Shown one piece after another: positions 1-10,234 of a stretch of 64,000 nucleotides of DNA. The notes under the pieces were generated by a model that was given only the letters and a program-made list of their open reading frames with translations, did no database searches and had not been told where the DNA came from. Both the position numbers and the translations under genes were made by a program. The stretch's first letter is position 1. Each line of letters begins with the position of its first letter. The stretch is taken from positions 1 through 64,000 of the forward strand of contig JABYQS010000181.1 in the NCBI GenBank assembly GCA_022592435.1. Reading direction: 5' to 3'. This DNA comes from Cerioporus squamosus. Its lineage: Eukaryota; Basidiomycota; Agaricomycetes; Polyporales; Polyporaceae.

Positions 1-84
1 TAGTATATTGCAGGCGGCTGGACAGAACGACCTTTAAGGCTCTTTGGTTTAAGGTCACGCTCGAAAGCGTAACAGCAGCGAGTT

Positions 85-390
85 GTGTTTCTACTGATCT
101 TGTTTTTGACCCCGCAGGATGCCAACCGGGCAATCACCAAGGGCTTGTATGTGGCCGGCAAGCATGTCAGCGTGCACAGGGACCAGGATGAACTGCAGCA
201 GTGTGCGAAGTGCCACAAATACGACCCCCTGCACCTTGCGCGCAACTGCAAGGCTATACACAAGACGTGCGGAACATGTGCCTCGATCCACCACAAGACC
301 GCGGAATGATCAGCTATCGACCACGACGAGTACGCCTGCATCAACTGCCACAACGCGCATGGACATGCTGCCTGGGAGAAAGTAGATCTG
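85..390 (+). pseudogene. LINE-1 gag-like zinc-knuckle protein, C-terminal part
   Basis: The reading frame holds C-x2-C-x6-H-x4-C (CAKCHKYDPLHLARNC) and a second CGTC-led knuckle. After an in-frame TGA at 307-309, the same frame continues with a third cluster (YACINCHNAHGHAAWE). Such knuckle sets are usual in ORF1 or the N-terminal part of fungal LINE polyproteins, where they bind RNA. The TGA falls where a knuckle cysteine (TGC or TGT) would be expected, so one base change would explain it. The frame continues to about 390 and then meets further stops before the endonuclease ATG at 689. Confidence 0.7.
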
Positions 391-688
391 CCTGGTGTAC
401 CAGTGGGCAGTGCAGAAGATGCAGGCGAGGAGACCAGAGTCGGGCTTCCGATTCTTCCCTCTGGCGGACGACCCATACAGCTGGAAGTCAGTTGAGGGCG
501 GAGAGAGCCTTTTCCAGGTGGACAGGGGGTCACAGCGCGTACACTGGCCACTCACTCAGCTAAGTCGCCTGTCTCATTCTCCATAAGCTGTGATGTCACC
601 TGCAGCGTGCAGGAGGGTTGCTCAGTGACTATGTTGCAGATGTGTTTGATAGCATGGATGACAAGCCCATCTCTCCCTCACAGAACTA

Positions 689-1637
689 ATGCAAGACACC
701 CTCAACACATTACAGATATGGCAGCAGAACCTCAACAAGTCGCTTGATGCCCAAAGCTACCTCATCAACACGGCGCTCGAAGACAAATTTGACATCATTG
801 CCCTTCAGGAACCGTACATGGACTGGAACACGTTGACGTGGGCACACTCTCGCTGGGTGGTTCTCTATCCGAGTGGGCACCACGACCTACATGCACGGGC
901 ACGTTCAGTCATGCTGGTTAGCACAAAGCTGTCAACGAAGGCCTGGTATCAAGTCTTGAGCAGCTATCAGGACTTGACTGTGGTCTCCCTGAAGACTGCA
1001 GATGGTGCACGGGTCCATCTATTCAATCTATACGTTGACTGTGATCACAACAGGAAATTGCACGCAGCGGCGCGGCTTGCCAAGAAGCTCCAACGGCAGT
1101 TCGAGGGCCAATGCCCACAGCACTTCTTCTGGCTGGGAGACTTCAACTGTCACCACCCAAGCTGGGATGACTTGCGCAACGGGCATCTTTTCACCCGCGC
1201 AATCTCGAGCAAGCGCAGCTGCTGATCGACTTCTGTTCTGATCTAGGGATGGAGATGGCGCTCCCGCCCTCGTTGCCTACCCTGTGTGCGTCGCACACAA
1301 AGAACCTCACGAGGCCTGACAACATCTTCTGTTTGGAGGAGCTGCTGGAGCATGTTTCGTGATGCGCGGTGGACATGGTGTACCAGGGGCCGAAGACAGA
1401 CCACTTCCCAATAATCACACATGTGGAGGTGTTGTTGGCAAAGGCAAAGGTGGAGGTATGTCGCAACTTTCGAGCTGTGGACTAGGAAGAGTTCCGGCAG
1501 ACACTGGAGGAGGAGCTGGAGCAGGTGCATCCGGCTGAACGGATCGACTCCCCACAGACGTTTGACGAGTCATTGGACAAGCTCCTGGCCGCGCTCAATG
1601 TGGCAATCGAGAAGCATGTGCCACTCACGTCAATCAC
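689..1637 (+). pseudogene. LINE-1 apurinic-type endonuclease domain (EEP fold), broken
   Basis: An ORF from 689 encodes the start of an endonuclease/exonuclease/phosphatase domain: WQQNLNKS, then DIIALQEPYMD (catalytic glutamate), FNLYVD, and FWLGDFNCHHPSWDD (catalytic Asp/Asn). A frameshift near 1190 moves the rest to another frame, which shows RPDNIFC and TDHFPIIT, the latter holding the expected catalytic histidine. That frame has a TGA at 1360-1362 and a TAG at 1483-1485. The linker toward the RT then runs into the inserted element at 1638. In an active LINE this domain nicks the target DNA to prime reverse transcription. Confidence 0.8.
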
Positions 1638-2702
1638 TAGGCTGTATCACGGGTGTCACAAACCTGCACGGGTTTCCGCGGGTGTCACGCGCGGGTATGG
1701 GTTCGAGTCACAATGTACTGAACCCGCATCACACCCGTGACCTGTGCACGGGTTGTGACACCCGCAAGATATGTGTGTACATCCGCTCAATGTTGACGTC
1801 TCACGATGTTTCATACACCGTTAGAAAGCTACGTTTCGTAGCTTTCCAGCGATGTATGACGCGTCATACGATGACCGCTATAAACGGCGCTATGGCCAGG
1901 GAACATCGACACAGGGGGGAGGATGGAGGTGCTGTAGGTTGGAGAATAGTTGATGCATCTGTGAACGAATGGGATCAGATGATTACAGTGCACTGAGCGA
2001 ATGAACATGCCAAAATGCGTATAGACTGGACATGAATTCATGCAGATATGGCTGGTTTTCTGTGCAGCCACAGAGTGCCGCAGTAAACCGGCCATACCTC
2101 TTGTGAAAACGCATGTATAACGTTGGTGGAGGGCTCATTCGAAAGCGGCGTCAGAAAGCTTTCGAACTAGCCCTCTCGCAGCCCAAACAGCGTGGTATGA
2201 ACTCCAAAGCAATGGATACTCTTGGTCTTGTGCAGTGCTGGTGTACTGGGGGAGATGAAGGGGCACTTACCATGTGAGAGATCCCTGTATACCTCTTATT
2301 CCACCATCTTCTCCCCAGTTTTCTGCTCGTTTCTAGCCCAACACCATGCAGATCTGACAATATCTTGCTGAGATATGGCTGAGGCTTTGAGAGGGCCTGC
2401 TGGAGAGACATTGAAAGTCGAAAATCTGCAAGCATTCTGCTGTACAGTAGCCACAAAAACCCAGTTTGAGCATGGAACAAAGCCCAGGAGCTTGTGTTAG
2501 GCAAGCAGAGAGTAGAAGAGAGTAAAAGAGCAAGAAAACCCGGTCAGAAAACCCGGCGGGTACCCGTACCCGCGGTACCCGTGAGCCCTGGCGCTAAGCC
2601 CTGTACCCGTGGGAACCCACGGGTTCACGGGTCGGGTTTCTGTGCGGGTGTGGGTGCGGGTTCGGTCCGAGACCCCCGCGGAAACACCCGTGGCACACCC
2701 TA
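1638..2702. mobile_element. hAT-like non-autonomous element with ACCCG/CGGGT subterminal repeats, copy 1
   Basis: The element is 1065 bp and flanked by a perfect 8-bp direct repeat, TCAATCAC (1630-1637 and 2703-2710). Its ends are imperfect inverted repeats, TAGGCTGTATCACGGGTG on the left and TAGGGTGTGCCACGGGTG on the right strand. An 8-bp duplication with TAGG-type ends is typical of hAT transposons. Both ends carry about 120-170 bp dense in ACCCG/CGGGT and CACGGGT motifs in both orientations. The interior has short hairpins (GAAAGCTACG near 1836, and a CGAAAGC palindrome at 2139-2170) and no credible transposase. Removing the element with one repeat rejoins the LINE-1 frame. A second copy lies at 53200-54266. 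Confidence 0.85.
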
Positions 2703-4345
2703 TCAATCACACCCTACACAAAGCCCTGGTTTACCAGTGAGCTGGTGGAGGAGTGTTGCAAGATGCACGACCTGGTGCAGGAGGCAAAAAAGAGGTTCAA
2801 GGCGGATCCAACGCATGAGGCCCACCGAGCATACAAGATGCAGTGCAACTGGTATACCGACCTCCAGCGATACTCAAAGAAGAACTGCTGGGCGTCGTTT
2901 CTGGAGGACACCAATGACACCACTATCTGGAAGACCAACCGCTTCATACGCAGGGGCCCCACCAATGGTGGCAAGTCTTGTATCCCGGCGATCAGAGCAA
3001 CAGATGGATAGGGGCAGGAGGTGCTGCTCATGGACAATGAGGCCAAGGGCGCTGAGTTTTACAAGACCTTCTTCTTACCGTGGGTGGATGTCACTGATAT
3101 TCCCGATGACCAGGAGTACCCAGAGCCAAAGTATGTGTTCCAGCCCATCACCGATGAGCAGGTGCACCGTGCAATTCGTCAGCTGAAGTCATTCAAGGTC
3201 CCTGGGCCAGATGGGATCCCGAACGAGGTGTACTGCGCATCAGTGGACGTGCTGGTCCCATTGTTGGGGAAGCTGTTCCGCACAACCTTCGAGCTGCATT
3301 ACTATCCTGAGGCATGGAAGGTCTCGGACACGGTTGTTCTGCGCAAGCCAGGCAAGACAGATTATTCGGTGGCAAAGGCATACAGAGGAATTGCGCTGCT
3401 GAGTTGCCTGTCTAAGATCCTGTCGAAGTGTGTTGCTGATGTCCTTGTCTATCACGCAGAGAAGCATGGCATGCTTCCAAACCTCCAGTTTGTAGGGAAA
3501 TGCACGGGTTTTTGGGCGCTCATTTTGTAGGCCTTTCCTCCCCGCCAGCCATCCTTGAGAGGCTGCGCAGGCAGACAGACCACCAATTTGCTCCACCTAG
3601 TTCAGAAGACCATCAAGGATGCCTGGCAGCGAGGAAAGGTGGCGGCTGCACTCTTTCTTGATATCAAGTCGGCATTCCCTGTGGCCGTCCCAGAGCGACT
3701 CTATCATATTCTGCGCTCGTGGGGAGTGCCCAAGGAGTATGTGCAGTGGCTGCGGGTGAAGCTGGACGGGCGGCGGACCACGCTCAAATTTGACGACTTC
3801 ACCTTGGACCCCTTCCTCATCGAGTGCGGCATCGACCAGGGGTGCCCGCTCTCTGTCATCCTGTACACGTCATACGAGGCTGCATTGGTTGAGGCGGCGA
3901 ACCCTGTGAAGGGCAAACTGGCAGAGGGCTCCATGGACGATGTCACAGTGCTGGTTACAGGCCAGACATTTGGCGAGGTACACACACAGCTCCAGGATTT
4001 CATGACATGTCCTGGAGGTGGTGACGACTGGTCTGCCTCCCACCACTCTTCCTTCTCTGTTGACAAGTTTGGGCTTGTCAACTTCACGCGCAAGCTTAGC
4101 ATCAAGAAGGGTTGGCTTGGGCCAGCACTGAGGCTGCAGGCGCACACAGTCAAGCCCAGCCCCTATCACCGTTTCCTCAGAGTACTCATCAGCTGCAAGC
4201 TGTGGCACCACCCACAGGTTGCAGATGCCTTCGCGAAGGGCTCGGCATGAACGACACTGATGAAGTGTATGGGGCAGTCGAAGCAGGGGCTGCCCATGCA
4301 CGTGCTGATGCGTCTTTATCAGGTGGTGGCACTGCCACCAGTCCT
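2703..4345 (+). pseudogene. LINE-1 reverse transcriptase domain, broken
   Basis: After the inserted element the frame resumes at the usual linker (KPWFTSELVEECC) and runs into the RT. Visible RT blocks are the fingers around FKVPGPDGIPNEV, YRGIALLSCLSKILSK, the palm block LFLDIKSAFPV, IDQGCPLSVILY, and the catalytic box as SMDDVTVLV (the usual YADD/FVDD position, both aspartates kept). Breaks: TAG at 3009-3011, a roughly 60-base interruption at about 3490-3550 between LPNLQF and GRQTTNLLHL, and TGA at 4248-4250, after which the thumb region (LMRLYQVVALPP) continues to about 4345. Confidence 0.85.
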
Positions 4346-5400
4346 TGTAGACTCATTGTATCACTATACAGTAACTGCTGCTCAGTGCACTGCAATTCCT
4401 GCAGTAGCACCAGCGGCAGTTTCTACTGTAGGCAACATGTCGTGCATAGTACAGGGTATCTACTCACAGCAAGCACCAATCCTGGCCTCATGCTCGTGCT
4501 CGCCGTCCTCGTCCGCTGGCTTGCACTCGCCACCTCCCCCACGCTGGTGCTCGCCATCATCCTCAAGCTCACCGTCACTGACCTCGTGCTCGCATTTCCC
4601 AGCTGGGTCGCGCTCGCTGTCGTGCTCGGGCTCGCCATCCTCCCCCCGCGCTCACGCTTGTGCTTGTGCTTGTGCTCACCGTCGTTCTTGAGCTTGCCAT
4701 CCTCGTCCACCGGCTCGCTCTCGTGCTCGCGGTCCAGCTCGATGCATCCCTGGGTGAGCTGGTGCTCGCCTGGCTGCTTTCTGATCTGCAACAAGACATG
4801 GAACTTGAGTTAGTTTGGAGGCATGCTGGCAAAATTTAGTGACAAGCCCAGGTGAGTACAGTCTGGAGCTGGTTATATCTGGTAAAATGGGTCAGTTGCC
4901 TGCGACGAAGACAGGAGTGGTACTAACCTTCCTGTGCTGCACAAGCACCCAGGCGGTGTCTTTTCATCGTGGTAGGGGTAGATGGGTGCAGACAGAGTGA
5001 ACGGGGCGGAGATGGGCACTATATAGTAGGATATGTCAGTGATTGATAAAGAAGACGAGGAGTGTAATACTCACCTGAGACTTCTGCGGGAGGTGACGTC
5101 TTCTGGATTTGAAGAGTGCCATGATCGTGGACGTGGTGGTGATGGCGGTGCTCCTCTGGATGAGCGGTGAACACAGATGCCATGTATGAAGCATGGCGCT
5201 GAGGACTTGCCAGCCATGAACGATCAGGAGGGACGCTATCAAGGTGTGAGAAACAAGGTTGGAAAACTTACCAGTCATACAACATGCTTGCAACCCACAC
5301 AGGGGGTACAGTAACAACAAGATGGATTGCAGTGAACTGATCACAGTGCATGTACATGGTAACAGAGTTACTTTTAGGAACGGCGACAGCTAGTGCCCTG
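4346..5400. other. Non-coding stretch with a CTCG/CTCGCC-rich minisatellite
   Basis: From about 4485 to 4750 the sequence is an irregular array of CTCGTGCTCGCC, CTCGCCATC and GTGCTTGTGCT units, so several frames are open but low in complexity. No convincing gene was seen in the rest. This tract separates the end of LINE-1 from the inferred left end of the hAT element. Confidence 0.6.
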
Positions 5401-5444
5401 CAGGGGTGGGGGTAACCCCTGGGGGTTAGGGGTAGGGGTGGGGG
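5401..5444 (+). repeat. G-rich terminal/subterminal tract of the hAT element (G-quadruplex-type)
   Basis: Starting with CAGGGGTGGGGG there are more than four G runs of 4-5 bases in about 44 bases, including GGGGGTTAGGGGTAGGGG. hAT elements often begin with CAGGGG or TAGGGG and carry short G-rich subterminal motifs. Its place 0.2 kb upstream of the hAT promoter suggests it is the left end of that element. The matching right end has been lost, so this is inference. Confidence 0.45.
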
Positions 5445-5626
5445 TACAAGTCCCTCAACCCCCAACAACCCTCACCAAACCCCCAAGGAATTTGCACTGG
5501 GATTAGCAGGAGTTATACATATTAATCATGTATTACTTTGTGTACGCACAAGCAGTGCCTCCGGCAAGCTCCGGGCAGCAGGATGAAAAACTCCGAAACT
5601 GTATAGTTGCTGCCCTTTTAGGGTCA

Positions 5627-5635
5627 TTATATAAG
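5627..5635 (+). promoter_or_regulatory. TATA box, probably of the hAT transposase gene
   Basis: TTATATAAG lies 7 bases upstream of the left KDZ-1 target duplication. If KDZ-1 and one duplication copy are removed, this TATA box sits about 70 bases upstream of the hAT transposase ATG (15452), a normal fungal spacing. In the present arrangement it faces into the KDZ-1 terminal repeat. Confidence 0.5.
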
Positions 5636-5641
5636 CACGAG

Positions 5642-5649
5642 GGCGCGCG
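5642..5649 (+). repeat. Left target-site duplication of KDZ-1 (GGCGCGCG)
   Basis: The 8-base word GGCGCGCG abuts the left terminal repeat and recurs at 15397-15404 directly after the right one. Eight-base duplications are known for the related Zisupton elements. The word is low in complexity, which slightly weakens it as proof. Confidence 0.75.
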
Positions 5650-6271
5650 CACCTGGACATCACGATCTGATGGATTGATAAACCCGTTATGAGGGGGGGC
5701 TTACCGGGTTAGTTTGAGCCAAATGCTGTTTCCCTGTACTCTACCAGTTCGTCTACGAATATCTATCCCCGAATACTTGAAAGAGTAAGTACTCTTCCCC
5801 TCCCCCAAAAGGTGTGGCGCCCAGGCCCCGGGCTGCTCGGAGAAGGTGCCCGCGTACGTCATCATATCACACCGCCCTCGGCAACTCCCTCCGGGGCGGC
5901 TAACGTCCGCCCCCCGTCGTCCTCGCTGCCAAGGACCCCGTCGCCGCCATCCCCGACGATGAGCTCGATGTCTCCCTCCCCAGGTAAGTGTTCTCATCCG
6001 ATTTCCTCCGTTCTTTTTGCAAACCTAGGCTAACGTACGCTGCGAACACGACTATGATAGTAGCTAATGGATCTGCCAGCCGCGAACATCGTCGCCCGAC
6101 ACCAGGGGGCGGGCTGGCGCGCCCGGTTGAAACTCCGCTCGCAGCAGCCACCGGCACGGTGGCATGTGCGCTCTCTCTCCTCCCATCAAGACGTGGCACC
6201 GCCGCCCCTCCCTCCGACGCTCTTCCGTCGGCTATAACATCCTCAGCCACCCCGCCGGCACGCGCGTGCCC
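5650..6271 (+). repeat. Left terminal inverted repeat of KDZ-1
   Basis: About 622 bases match the reverse complement of 14774-15396 with only scattered differences. Identity breaks down after GCCC at about 6271. The repeat is far longer than most DNA-transposon ends and holds inward-facing splice-like signals: a GTAAGT donor at 5985, and a CTAAC branch-like site near 5900 followed by a pyrimidine tract. Confidence 0.92.
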
Positions 6272-6739
6272 TTCCACTTTAAGTATCGCAGAGAAGCATA
6301 TAGCATTAAGTGAGTGTCTCAGGATGCACTACAAAGCTTGCTGACCTGTGCGTAGTAGAAACATACCCTACTTACCATACCGCAGGCCTCAGAACTGCCG
6401 CGCCACCGCTATCAGAGTTCCATCAGCAACGAGGTTAGCCGACGATATCAGGTACGTCTAACAGCAGTACTTGCGCTATAGCTTCTGCTCATGGGCGGCT
6501 CCCTTGAAGGGTGTATGTCCTTGCAACAGTACGACATAGAGTGGCAGGCAGAGGAGAAGGAGGCGGCGGGCAAGCTTGGAGGGACAGCGGCGGAGGGGGA
6601 GGAGGAGGAGGAGGGGGATGTGCCAGTGATGCTCTTGGCACCAGGCACGCGGCCGACCGGTTCGTATAAGCGCGCAATTTCCGGCACTTTGGGACCTGGG
6701 CGGCTCAGCGTGCACTTGGACGTTTTTATTGTAAGTTAG
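6164..6739 (+). other. Possible inward-facing coding segment starting in the left KDZ-1 TIR
   Basis: An open frame from the ATG at 6164 (MCALSPPIKTWHRRPSLR) crosses the TIR boundary to about 6309, where a GTGAGT donor follows. A further open segment (YDIEWQAEEKEAAGKL and an acidic glutamate run) lies at about 6529-6739. I could not join the exons in phase with confidence, and no domain is recognised. The right TIR holds the same start reading outward to inward at 14881, but it diverges after about 45 codons. It may be a fourth KDZ-1 gene, the remains of one, or chance. Confidence 0.25.
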
Positions 6740-7098
6740 GGTCGTGCATCTTGGTGCTGTATGCCCTTGTATGCCAGGGTTCCTAGTCATGGCACAAGTA
6801 CATTGTATGCAAACATTGCTGGAAGAATTCCGAGGGCAGATCGCGAATTGTGCAGCGTGAAAGATCGGGGCGATAACCGGCGCAACAAGCCGGCAAACAT
6901 GGACCTGCAATGCCAGTCAATCTATCAATAGATCTTAGCCTGCGTGCTTAATTTCAAGCTTAATCATTAGACGTAAACTTATTATTGAGTCATTGTCGTC
7001 GCAACAAGTATGTCTAAGAACCATGGGTTTATTCGGGGACTTGCTGGACATGACATTGCATACAGTATACGAGACTAGTAACATAAGTATGAAGACGT
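6740..7098. other. KDZ-1 interior without a recognised gene
   Basis: This is the 3' flank of the HMG-like cargo gene. No gene or repeat was recognised. It presumably holds that gene's 3' untranslated region and polyadenylation signals. Confidence 0.4.
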
Positions 7099-8866
7099 CT
7101 ACGCTGCGCTACCTCCCTGCGCGCCGGGGTCTTGGCGGGAGCGCTTCTGGGCCTGGGCGGAGGGCTCAGCGTTGCCGCGCTTCTTCTTGCCAGAAGACTT
7201 GTCTGCGCGGGGCTTGCGCGCACGCTTCGGAATGATCAGAGCCGAGCCGTCCGCATTGGTGACGGCGTTGATGAAGTTGAGTGTGACACCAGGTGTGGCG
7301 GCGGCGGCGGCAGCGGTGGCGGCCGGGGCGGTGGCGGCGGCGGCGGCGATGACGGCGTCAGCAGGAGCAGTGGCGGCGGCGGGAGAGGCAGGAGTGGGAG
7401 CGGGAGCAGTCGCGGGAGCGGGCGCAGTAGTGGCCGAGGTGGCGGAAGCGTGCGACGTCGCGGAGACCGGCGGCTCATCATCCAAGGAGGCGGTCGGGTC
7501 GCCGTCGAACATGGTCGCGAGGCCACGTCTGTACGCGTCCTTCCAGTCGACCCACTCCTCGTCGTCCAACTGACGGAAGGTCGTCAACTTGTTCTTGAAG
7601 GCATGCAGCAGGACTTCAAGCTCAATGCGGGAGAGGCTGCCGGGTGCCGCGAAGCGCTTGAGTGGCCAGTTCTTCACGATGATGCCATACCTCATCGTGA
7701 TGTGCTCCTCGAAGTTGATGTAAAACATCTTCGGGATAGTCGTCCGGGTGCAGGACTCCTCTGCAGATGGGCTTGAACATCGCGAGGGAAGGGGGACGAT
7801 AATAGAGTAGAACTCACGCAACGTGTCAAATATAAGCTCCTTGACCTGACGCTTCAGTTCAACAGTCTCTTGACGTGCATTACGTGTTGTGCCTGATGCG
7901 AAGCGTAAGTATCTGGAAGGAATAGAATCGAAGCTGAACTCACCTTCGACGCCCGAGATGACATGAGCCTCCAGCTTCGCAGCAAGATCTGTGATCGGCA
8001 TCTTGGTGACCAGCTCGAAGAAGTCTTGCACACGCTCATTGGTGTAGTAGACGTAGGGGGGGTTGTAATCGTGGATGTGCGAACGGACAGCGAGGAGGAT
8101 GAAGTCGTTGTCGGTGCGTCCCTTGAGCTCGTCCAGCTGCATGGAATTGGAAACTTCAGGGTCAGGCACGGAAGGTATATGGACAGACGGGAGCAGACAC
8201 TCACCTGGCGCGTGACGCTAGCGAGGTTGGCACGGGTGTCATTGAACGCGTGGAGCTGCACGTTGTGAACCCCCTTCACGCGGTTCTCCTGCCGGGCGAC
8301 GAGCTTCTCGAGCTCTTCGCCGGCCTCGGCCTGTCGCTCGTCCGGGGTCATCGCGGCCCAGCGCGCAGAGAGCTCCTTGATGACGCCGTTGTGGACGCGT
8401 TGAGGCTCGACGTCCGAGTCCTCAGGGATGTCTGCGGTGAAGTCAGCGTGTATAACAGGATGTCACATACAGAGACGTGCTCACCAGCGTTCATGCGCTT
8501 CAACTCCTTGCTGATAAACGCGTTCCACAGCGTGATCTTGCGCGGGGCCTTCTTCACGTCGGTGACCGCCTGCAAAATGAGTCGAAAATAATAGTCGGCG
8601 GAGTGCCCGCCGAAGAGCGTCACCATGTCGCGCGCCAGGCCCCAGATGACATCGCGGGCTTCCGTGAGAGCCTTCCGAAGGTCCTCCTTCTTGTCGTCGC
8701 GGGCCTTCTTGAGCGCCTTGCGTTGCTCGGGCGTGAGGTCGCTCTGCTTCGCCTTGCGACGGGCAGCGGCCCTCTTGTTCCAAGGGTAGCGGACCCGGGT
8801 CGAGGCCAGCTTGCGGGCGCTCTTTGTGAGGCGGTAGAGGACGATGTTGGACTTCTTAGCGACCAT
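7099..8866 (-). CDS. KDZ-1 cargo gene 1: protein with an HMG-box-like segment
   Basis: Five exons (8866-8485, 8431-8205, 8136-7944, 7892-7818, 7760-7099) join in phase at GTGAGT...CAG introns of 51-68 nt and give 512 residues. The ATG at 8866 opens a lysine/arginine-rich N-terminus. Residues about 100-170 (KITLWNAFISKELKRMN ... KELSARWAAMTPDERQ) have the spacing of an HMG box, a minor-groove DNA-binding fold. A central part without known domain follows (YVYYTNERVQDFFELV, MFYINFEEHITMRYGI). After it come an alanine/proline/threonine-rich linker encoded by GC-rich repeats and a basic nuclear-localisation-like tail (KRARKPRADKSSGKKKR). It lies tail-inward beside the left TIR. It may assist transposition or chromatin targeting, which is inference. 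The HMG call is tentative. Confidence 0.75.
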
Positions 8867-9052
8867 GGTAAACTGCGCTGAGAGATGAGGGGGTGGGGGG
8901 TTAGAAATTCTGGTAGTGCGGGCTTGCCTTATAAGTTGCGGCCGACTGCACACAATTTTCATCACGTGGCGGCGGGCGTCGGTGGCGCAACGAGCTCTAG
9001 GTCGCCAATGGTTACAAGAAATGTAAGACACAAGATACTAGCGATAGCAAAA

Positions 9053-10234
9053 TCAAAATTCCGGGACCTGCATGACGTCCCACAGGCGGGCCGCATCGCG
9101 TGTGCTCCATCCTAGCGACAGGCCGACGTGGTGCGTGAACGACTCTACCGTCCGCGCATGAACACGGATCTGCAGGAGGGTGAGCAATTCATCTCCCTCG
9201 ACGCCTCTCCTCTGCAGTAGATCGTCCGCCTCCTCGCCAAATACGAGCGGAGGCAGAGGAGGGTTGGCCATGCCACCCATGCTCGGGGGTGCACGGACGA
9301 AGCGACGAAGAAATACTAGGCCCGGCGAGCCGCCGAGGACATCACGAAACGCTGCGCGGTGGTGATCGATAAACGTGATCGAATTATCACGCAACCTTGT
9401 GACTTACCGGCTGTAAGCTCGTCGACGTCCCGGATGGCGGTGGCAAGGGGACGACCTCCTGCAGGAGCAGGACTTGGGGCCGCCGTGGTCTTCACAGGGG
9501 ATCCTGAACGGCTGGGGACCGCGAACGCTTTCTTGACGGGGCTAGCAAGCCTGCTTGCCGAGCCCTCCAAGTTCTCGCGGGGAGTGGGGAGGTCGAACCG
9601 CAGCTGCTTCGTACGTGTCGGAGTCGAAGGGGGAGGGAACGCCGTGCCCGACGCAATAAGAGGCAGATTGAACCCCGGCTTCTTCAACATGAAAATGAGC
9701 GCCTCGACGACGGTCAGAAATCCCTCCCATCGCGGCTTGTACTTCTTTCCAGCGGGAGCTGCGGCGAACTGCTCGACATTGCCCCTGCTGTATGTGAGTA
9801 CACCATTGTTGTCGATAGCAAGGACTCGAACGTACCAGTCAAACCCGATATACACTCCAGTCTCCATGCCGGACCTCACAGCGAATATCGGCCTGTTCAC
9901 CTGGAGATCGGCCGTCGTATCCTTCCAGTGCTGAAGGCGGTAGACCATGTCGTGGGCGTCATCGGCGTCGACGATGGAGAAGATGCCGTGGTGGAAGAGG
10001 GAGAGGGCCTCAGCGTCCTGGCGGTTGGTACAGATGACAACGATGGGGAGAAGAGACTTGAAGTCGTGGAGTGCCACGTTGGCGGGGCTGCAATAGAGTT
10101 CGCTTCTCAGCTTCCCAGTGACAGTCGAACGTGCACTCCTATTACTGCATCGAAACTTACCGTTTCTCGTATATTCCGGGATTATTGCCACCCAGAACGA
10201 CGTAGTAGTTCTTGTTGAACGTGTCCTCGGTCAT
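9053..10234 (-). CDS. KDZ-1 cargo gene 2: two RNase H1 N-terminal-like modules
   Basis: Four exons (10234-10161, 10087-9836, 9787-9408, 9351-9053) join in phase across introns of 73, 48 and 56 nt and give 334 residues. The start MTEDTFNKNYYVVLGG is at once followed by NNPGIYEKR. A second similar segment, PIFAVRSGMETGVY ... YKPRWEGFLTVVEALIF, begins near residue 80. This YVV-G-x-PG(I/V)Y ... F-x-x-EA pattern is that of the small RNase H1 N-terminal (viroplasmin-like) domain, which binds RNA:DNA hybrids or double-stranded RNA. The linker is proline/threonine/serine-rich, and the C-terminal 100 residues are unassigned. No RNase H catalytic domain is present. The domain assignment comes from pattern, not search. 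Confidence 0.75.

Larger units (their letters stand above)
1..4345 (+). mobile_element. Decayed non-LTR (LINE-type) retrotransposon, LINE-1
   Basis: The order gag-like zinc knuckles, endonuclease, reverse transcriptase on the plus strand is that of a fungal non-LTR retrotransposon. The element is dead: nonsense codons lie at 307-309, 1360-1362, 1483-1485, 3009-3011 and 4248-4250, and the frame shifts near 1190 and across about 3490-3550. It is split at 1637/2703 by a hAT-like element. The left end is beyond the window. On the right, similarity to the RT thumb region stops near 4345, so RNase H and the 3' end seem lost. Confidence 0.85.

Noticed and set aside
3491..3548. Intron in LINE-1 RT between LPNLQF and GRQTTN
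   Set aside because: GT...AG ends exist, but a retrotransposon that passes through RNA should not keep an intron; an insertion or local decay is more likely.
4423..4813. Apparent membrane protein or acidic protein in the CTCG repeat
   Set aside because: The frames are kept open by the minisatellite; the translation is repetitive (SSS/LVLA), so no gene is claimed.
5900..6277. Minus-strand frame of 125 codons in the left TIR (and its twin at 14687-15145)
   Set aside because: Low-complexity arginine/glycine-rich frame on the outward strand with no splice signals; it is likely the shadow of the GC-rich repeat.
7260..7470. Plus-strand glycine/serine- and alanine-rich frames opposite KDZ cargo gene 1
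   Set aside because: They mirror the GC-rich Ala/Pro linker of the spliced minus-strand gene and have no domain or splice support.
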